DNA of 52,962 bases from contig CAJYJW010000161.1 of the NCBI GenBank assembly GCA_913775025.1, positions 1-52,962 on the forward strand, written 5' to 3'. The notes under the pieces were generated by a model. That model saw only the letters and a program-made list of their open reading frames with translations, did no database searches and was not told where the DNA came from. This DNA comes from an uncultured Sphingomonas sp. GTDB lineage: Bacteria; Pseudomonadota; Alphaproteobacteria; Sphingomonadales; Sphingomonadaceae. Shown in pieces: positions 50,700 to 52,962 of this stretch. A program made the position numbers and the translations under genes. Each line of letters begins with the position of its first letter. The first letter of the stretch is position 1.

Positions 50700-50745
50700 C
50701 GCGCTATCTCCCCATCCATCGATACGCGGGCATAACGAGCGAACG

Positions 50746-51504
50746 TCATCCACGTTTCCGGCCGAACGCGGCGCCCGCCGCCCAGCCGAGCAGCACCGAC
50801 AGCGCGACCGCGCCCAGTCCGTAGGCCAGCGCATGGTCCTGCGCGTAGCCGGCGACGAGCCGCTCGAAGCCGCGCCGCTCCACCACAACGTCGCGCACCT
50901 GCGCGGCGATCACGCGGCCATCCTGCACGAGAAAGGTCTCCGCGGTATATGTACCCACCGGCACGCGGGCCGGCAGCCGCATCCGCGCGCGATACAGCAC
51001 GCCCTGTCGCACCCGCACACGCCCCGGCTCCTCGACGTACAGGCCCATCTTGCGCTTCAAGCCGACCAGCCCCGCCTCGAACCTGCGCTGCGCCTCCGGC
51101 GTGGCGCTGCTGGCGGGGGAGAGCTGAATGTTGTCGACGCCGAATTCGTAGATCGCGGCCGTCCGCTGATCGACGATGCGGGAAAGCGGCGCGGACGAGG
51201 CGACCGCGTAGAAGGAGGGGACCGAGCGGAAGCGCCCGCTATCGGCGTTGAGCCAGATGCCCGCCACCTTCTGCTTCTCGCGCAGCAGCATCGATTCGGC
51301 GGGGCCTTTCAGCACCACCACCACATCCGCCGGATGTGCGGGCGTCCGCCCACCCGGATAGACGATCGCGCCGAACAGCAGCAGTTCCGCGCCGGTGAAG
51401 CTATAGACGATGTCGACGCGATCCTGCGACACATCCGGCACCAGTTGAGGCTTGGCCGCGCCGCCCAGCAGCAGCGCGGCCAGCGGCAGCAGCATCCGCC
51501 TCAC
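50746..51504 (-). CDS. TIGR02186-family membrane-anchored protein
   Basis: A 252-residue protein. GTG 51504 overlaps the permease stop by 4 nt (GTGA). It has an N-terminal signal-like segment (MLLPLAALLLGGAAKPQ), a beta-rich extracytoplasmic part (VDIVYSFTGAELLLFGAIVYP, VPVGTYTAETFLVQDGRV) and one C-terminal helix (YGLGAVALSVLLGWAAGAAF) with basic end. This family is typically found beside TauE/SafE-type permeases; a role with the transporter is likely, though undefined. Confidence 0.88.
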   Translation of the reverse strand: MRRMLLPLAALLLGGAAKPQLVPDVSQDRVDIVYSFTGAELLLFGAIVYPGGRTPAHPADVVVVLKGPAESMLLREKQKVAGIWLNADSGRFRSVPSFYAVASSAPLSRIVDQRTAAIYEFGVDNIQLSPASSATPEAQRRFEAGLVGLKRKMGLYVEEPGRVRVRQGVLYRARMRLPARVPVGTYTAETFLVQDGRVIAAQVRDVVVERRGFERLVAGYAQDHALAYGLGAVALSVLLGWAAGAAFGRKRG

Positions 51505-52415
51505 AGCGGCTGCACCGTATAGATGTCGTCGGGCCGCCAGCCGAGACCGAGCGCCATCCGCACCGCCACCGCCAGCACGATGAGGGCGAGCGCGAGGCGC
51601 AGCCACTCCGGACGTACTCTTTGCGCGAAACGCGCGCCCACCTGTGCGCCGGTCACGCTGCCGATCAGCAGCAGCCCCGCCAGCACGATATCCACCGCTT
51701 TCGTAGTCGTCGCGTGGATCAGGGTGGTGGCGGCCGTCACGAACAGGGTCTGGAACAGAGAGGTGCCGACCACCACCCGCGTCGACATGCCGAGGAGGTA
51801 GATCATCGCCGGCACCAGCAGGAAGCCGCCGCCGACCCCCAGCAGCACGGTGAGAACCCCCGCGACGAAACCCAGCAGCAGCGGGGCCAGGGGCGATACG
51901 TACAGGCCGGAGCGATAGAAGCGCCAGCGCAGCGGTAGCGCCGTTATCAGCGGATGGTGCCGGCGCGCGGCCGCCGGGGGGGCGGCCCGGCCGCGCATCA
52001 CCGCGATGCTCTGCACCGCCTCCTTTGTCATCAAAGTGCCGATCGAGCCGAGCAGCACGACATAGAGGATCGCGACCACCGTATCGATCTGGCCGGTCCG
52101 TTGCAGCCAGCGGAACACATAGCCGCCCGCGACCGATCCGATTGCGCCGCCTGCCGCCAGCACCGCCCCCATGTGAAAGTCGACGCCCTGCCGCCTGCGA
52201 TGCGCGAGCACGCCCGAGACGCTCGCCCCGGTGATCTGGGTGGACGATGAGGCGACGGCCACGGCGGGCGGGATACCGTAGAAGATCAGCAGCGGCGTGG
52301 TGAGGAAGCCGCCGCCCACCCCGAACATGCCCGAGAGAATGCCGACGATGCCGCCAAGCCCCACGATCACCAGAACGTTCACCGAAAGGCCGGCGATGGG
52401 CAGGTAGAGGTCCAT
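51501..52415 (-). CDS. TauE/SafE (TSUP) family permease
   Basis: A 304-residue inner-membrane permease with about eight helices in two related halves. Each half has the Gly-rich repeat (GILSGMFGVGGGFLTTPLLI and GVLTVLLGVGGGFLLVPAMI), the family signature. TSUP permeases move sulfite, sulfonates or other small anions. ATG 52415 is the start, without a strong RBS. Translationally coupled with the TIGR02186 gene, the usual pairing in alphaproteobacteria. Confidence 0.93.
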   Translation of the reverse strand: MDLYLPIAGLSVNVLVIVGLGGIVGILSGMFGVGGGFLTTPLLIFYGIPPAVAVASSSTQITGASVSGVLAHRRRQGVDFHMGAVLAAGGAIGSVAGGYVFRWLQRTGQIDTVVAILYVVLLGSIGTLMTKEAVQSIAVMRGRAAPPAAARRHHPLITALPLRWRFYRSGLYVSPLAPLLLGFVAGVLTVLLGVGGGFLLVPAMIYLLGMSTRVVVGTSLFQTLFVTAATTLIHATTTKAVDIVLAGLLLIGSVTGAQVGARFAQRVRPEWLRLALALIVLAVAVRMALGLGWRPDDIYTVQPL

Positions 52416-52458
52416 GCGCCTCGGCTAGACCATTTCGCGCCCGCCGTCAGCGGCGCGA

Positions 52459-52962
52459 TCAGAAATCGGCGGCGAGTGTCACGGCGAGACCCAATCCGGG
52501 GCGGGCATCCCCCGCCACGCGCACCCGCCATTCGGCGGCGGCGGTCATGGCGGTGCGGCCGACCGGCAGCGAGAATGCGGCGCGCGGGCCGACATCCAGC
52601 CGGGCGACGCGGGGTTGCGCCGCACCCCACGCGCCGCCGCCCACCGTTAGCGCGCGGCCGCCCCCAAGCTCGCGTCGCGCGCCGAGACGGAGCGCACCGT
52701 CCGCGAAGAGATCGCGCCGTCGCGCACCGACGACGCCGGCCTGCGCATAGCCGTCCGCCACCAGCCCACCGCCCAGCGGTTTCCAGAAACCGCCCGCGGC
52801 ATAGGCGCTCCAGCCATCGCGCCCCTCGCCGCCGAGATCGATCCGCCGCTCCACCGAAATCCGCAAAGGCCGGCCGGGCAGGGGATGGACATCCATCCCC
52901 GCCGCCGCCTCCGCGCCACGTGCGCGCTCCAGGGGGGTGGAGAGCCGGGCGGCCAGCGCCAC
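52459..52962 (-). CDS. Outer-membrane-type beta-rich protein, 5' end outside window
   Basis: At least 167 residues; the frame is open to the window edge, so the start lies beyond it. The visible part is Gly- and Arg-rich, with alternating strands (LRISVERRIDLGG, WSAYAAGGFWKPLGGGLVADG, LGLAVTLAADF). It ends in Phe, as outer-membrane barrels do. It resembles the C-terminal portion of a large TPR or adsorption-type outer-membrane protein, but I could not identify a family. It shares orientation with the permease gene. Confidence 0.6.
   Translation of the reverse strand: MALAARLSTPLERARGAEAAAGMDVHPLPGRPLRISVERRIDLGGEGRDGWSAYAAGGFWKPLGGGLVADGYAQAGVVGARRRDLFADGALRLGARRELGGGRALTVGGGAWGAAQPRVARLDVGPRAAFSLPVGRTAMTAAAEWRVRVAGDARPGLGLAVTLAADF

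Noticed and set aside
1-52962. Search for tRNA, rRNA, CRISPR, insertion sequences, att sites and origins
   Set aside because: No cloverleaf, direct-repeat/spacer array, transposase frame or long terminal repeats were seen on reading either strand.

Overview
The window reads as a chromosomal stretch from a GC-rich alphaproteobacterium, most likely a sphingomonad (Sphingomonas, Sphingobium, Novosphingobium or a relative). This rests on a sphingomonad-style TonB-dependent receptor, dense arrays of short-chain dehydrogenases (SDRs) and NTF2/SnoaL-like proteins, a TIGR02186-TauE/SafE pair, and gene style overall. I see no rRNA, tRNA, CRISPR array, transposase, integrase or plasmid gene. About 50 kb is a catabolic region of short, mostly tightly packed operons that often switch strand. 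The last 2.7 kb looks like ordinary genome background.

Layout. 0-3.3 kb (+): truncated amidohydrolase, COQ4-like protein, small NTF2-like protein, AhpD-like protein. 3.4-6.9 kb (-): membrane protein, ABM monooxygenase-like protein and NTF2 protein, then aldo/keto reductase, SRPBCC protein and VOC protein. 7.1-13.3 kb: luciferase-like flavin oxidoreductase and SDR; a LuxR regulator nearly abutting an HSL-type esterase; HxlR regulator; SDR and epimerase-type reductase. 13.4-18.5 kb (-): TonB receptor, TIM-barrel isomerase, SDR, NTF2 and an atypical SDR in one operon. 18.7-23.6 kb: NTF2 proteins, an Old Yellow Enzyme, SDR, two tandem Lrp/AsnC regulators, TetR. 23.7-29.6 kb (+): a beta-oxidation operon with quinone-oxidoreductase-like protein, fused enoyl-CoA hydratase/3-hydroxyacyl-CoA dehydrogenase, ACAD10/11-type acyl-CoA dehydrogenase, APH-type kinase and AhpD-like protein. 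29.6-33.3 kb (-): sulfotransferase, haloalkane-dehalogenase-like hydrolase, NTF2, SDR. 33.4-47.7 kb: NTF2, three KstD/fumarate-reductase-type flavoproteins, GMC oxidoreductase, two MFS transporters (one with a damaged 5' end), IclR regulator, type I Baeyer-Villiger monooxygenase, NTF2, SDR. 47.7-50.3 kb: two-domain EthD-like protein, PRISE-type enone reductase, divergent HxlR regulator. 50.3-53 kb (-): DUF805 protein, TIGR02186 protein, TauE/SafE permease, and the end of an outer-membrane-type protein.

How it may work together (inference). Uptake by the TonB receptor and MFS carriers; oxidation of alcohols and ring carbons by SDRs, GMC and KstD-like flavoproteins; enone reduction by the OYE and PRISE proteins; ketone-to-ester insertion by the BVMO; hydrolysis by the esterase and other hydrolases; and acyl-CoA degradation, including a kinase-plus-dehydrogenase pair of the kind that converts 4-hydroxyacyl-CoA to 3-hydroxyacyl-CoA. 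The enzyme set suits a polycyclic or alicyclic ketone or alcohol of steroid or terpenoid type, but the sequence does not name the substrate. The most striking unexplained features are eight divergent NTF2-like proteins, each in or beside an oxidoreductase operon, and a TGCGTAG element that recurs in promoter spacers between 33 and 46 kb around an IclR gene.
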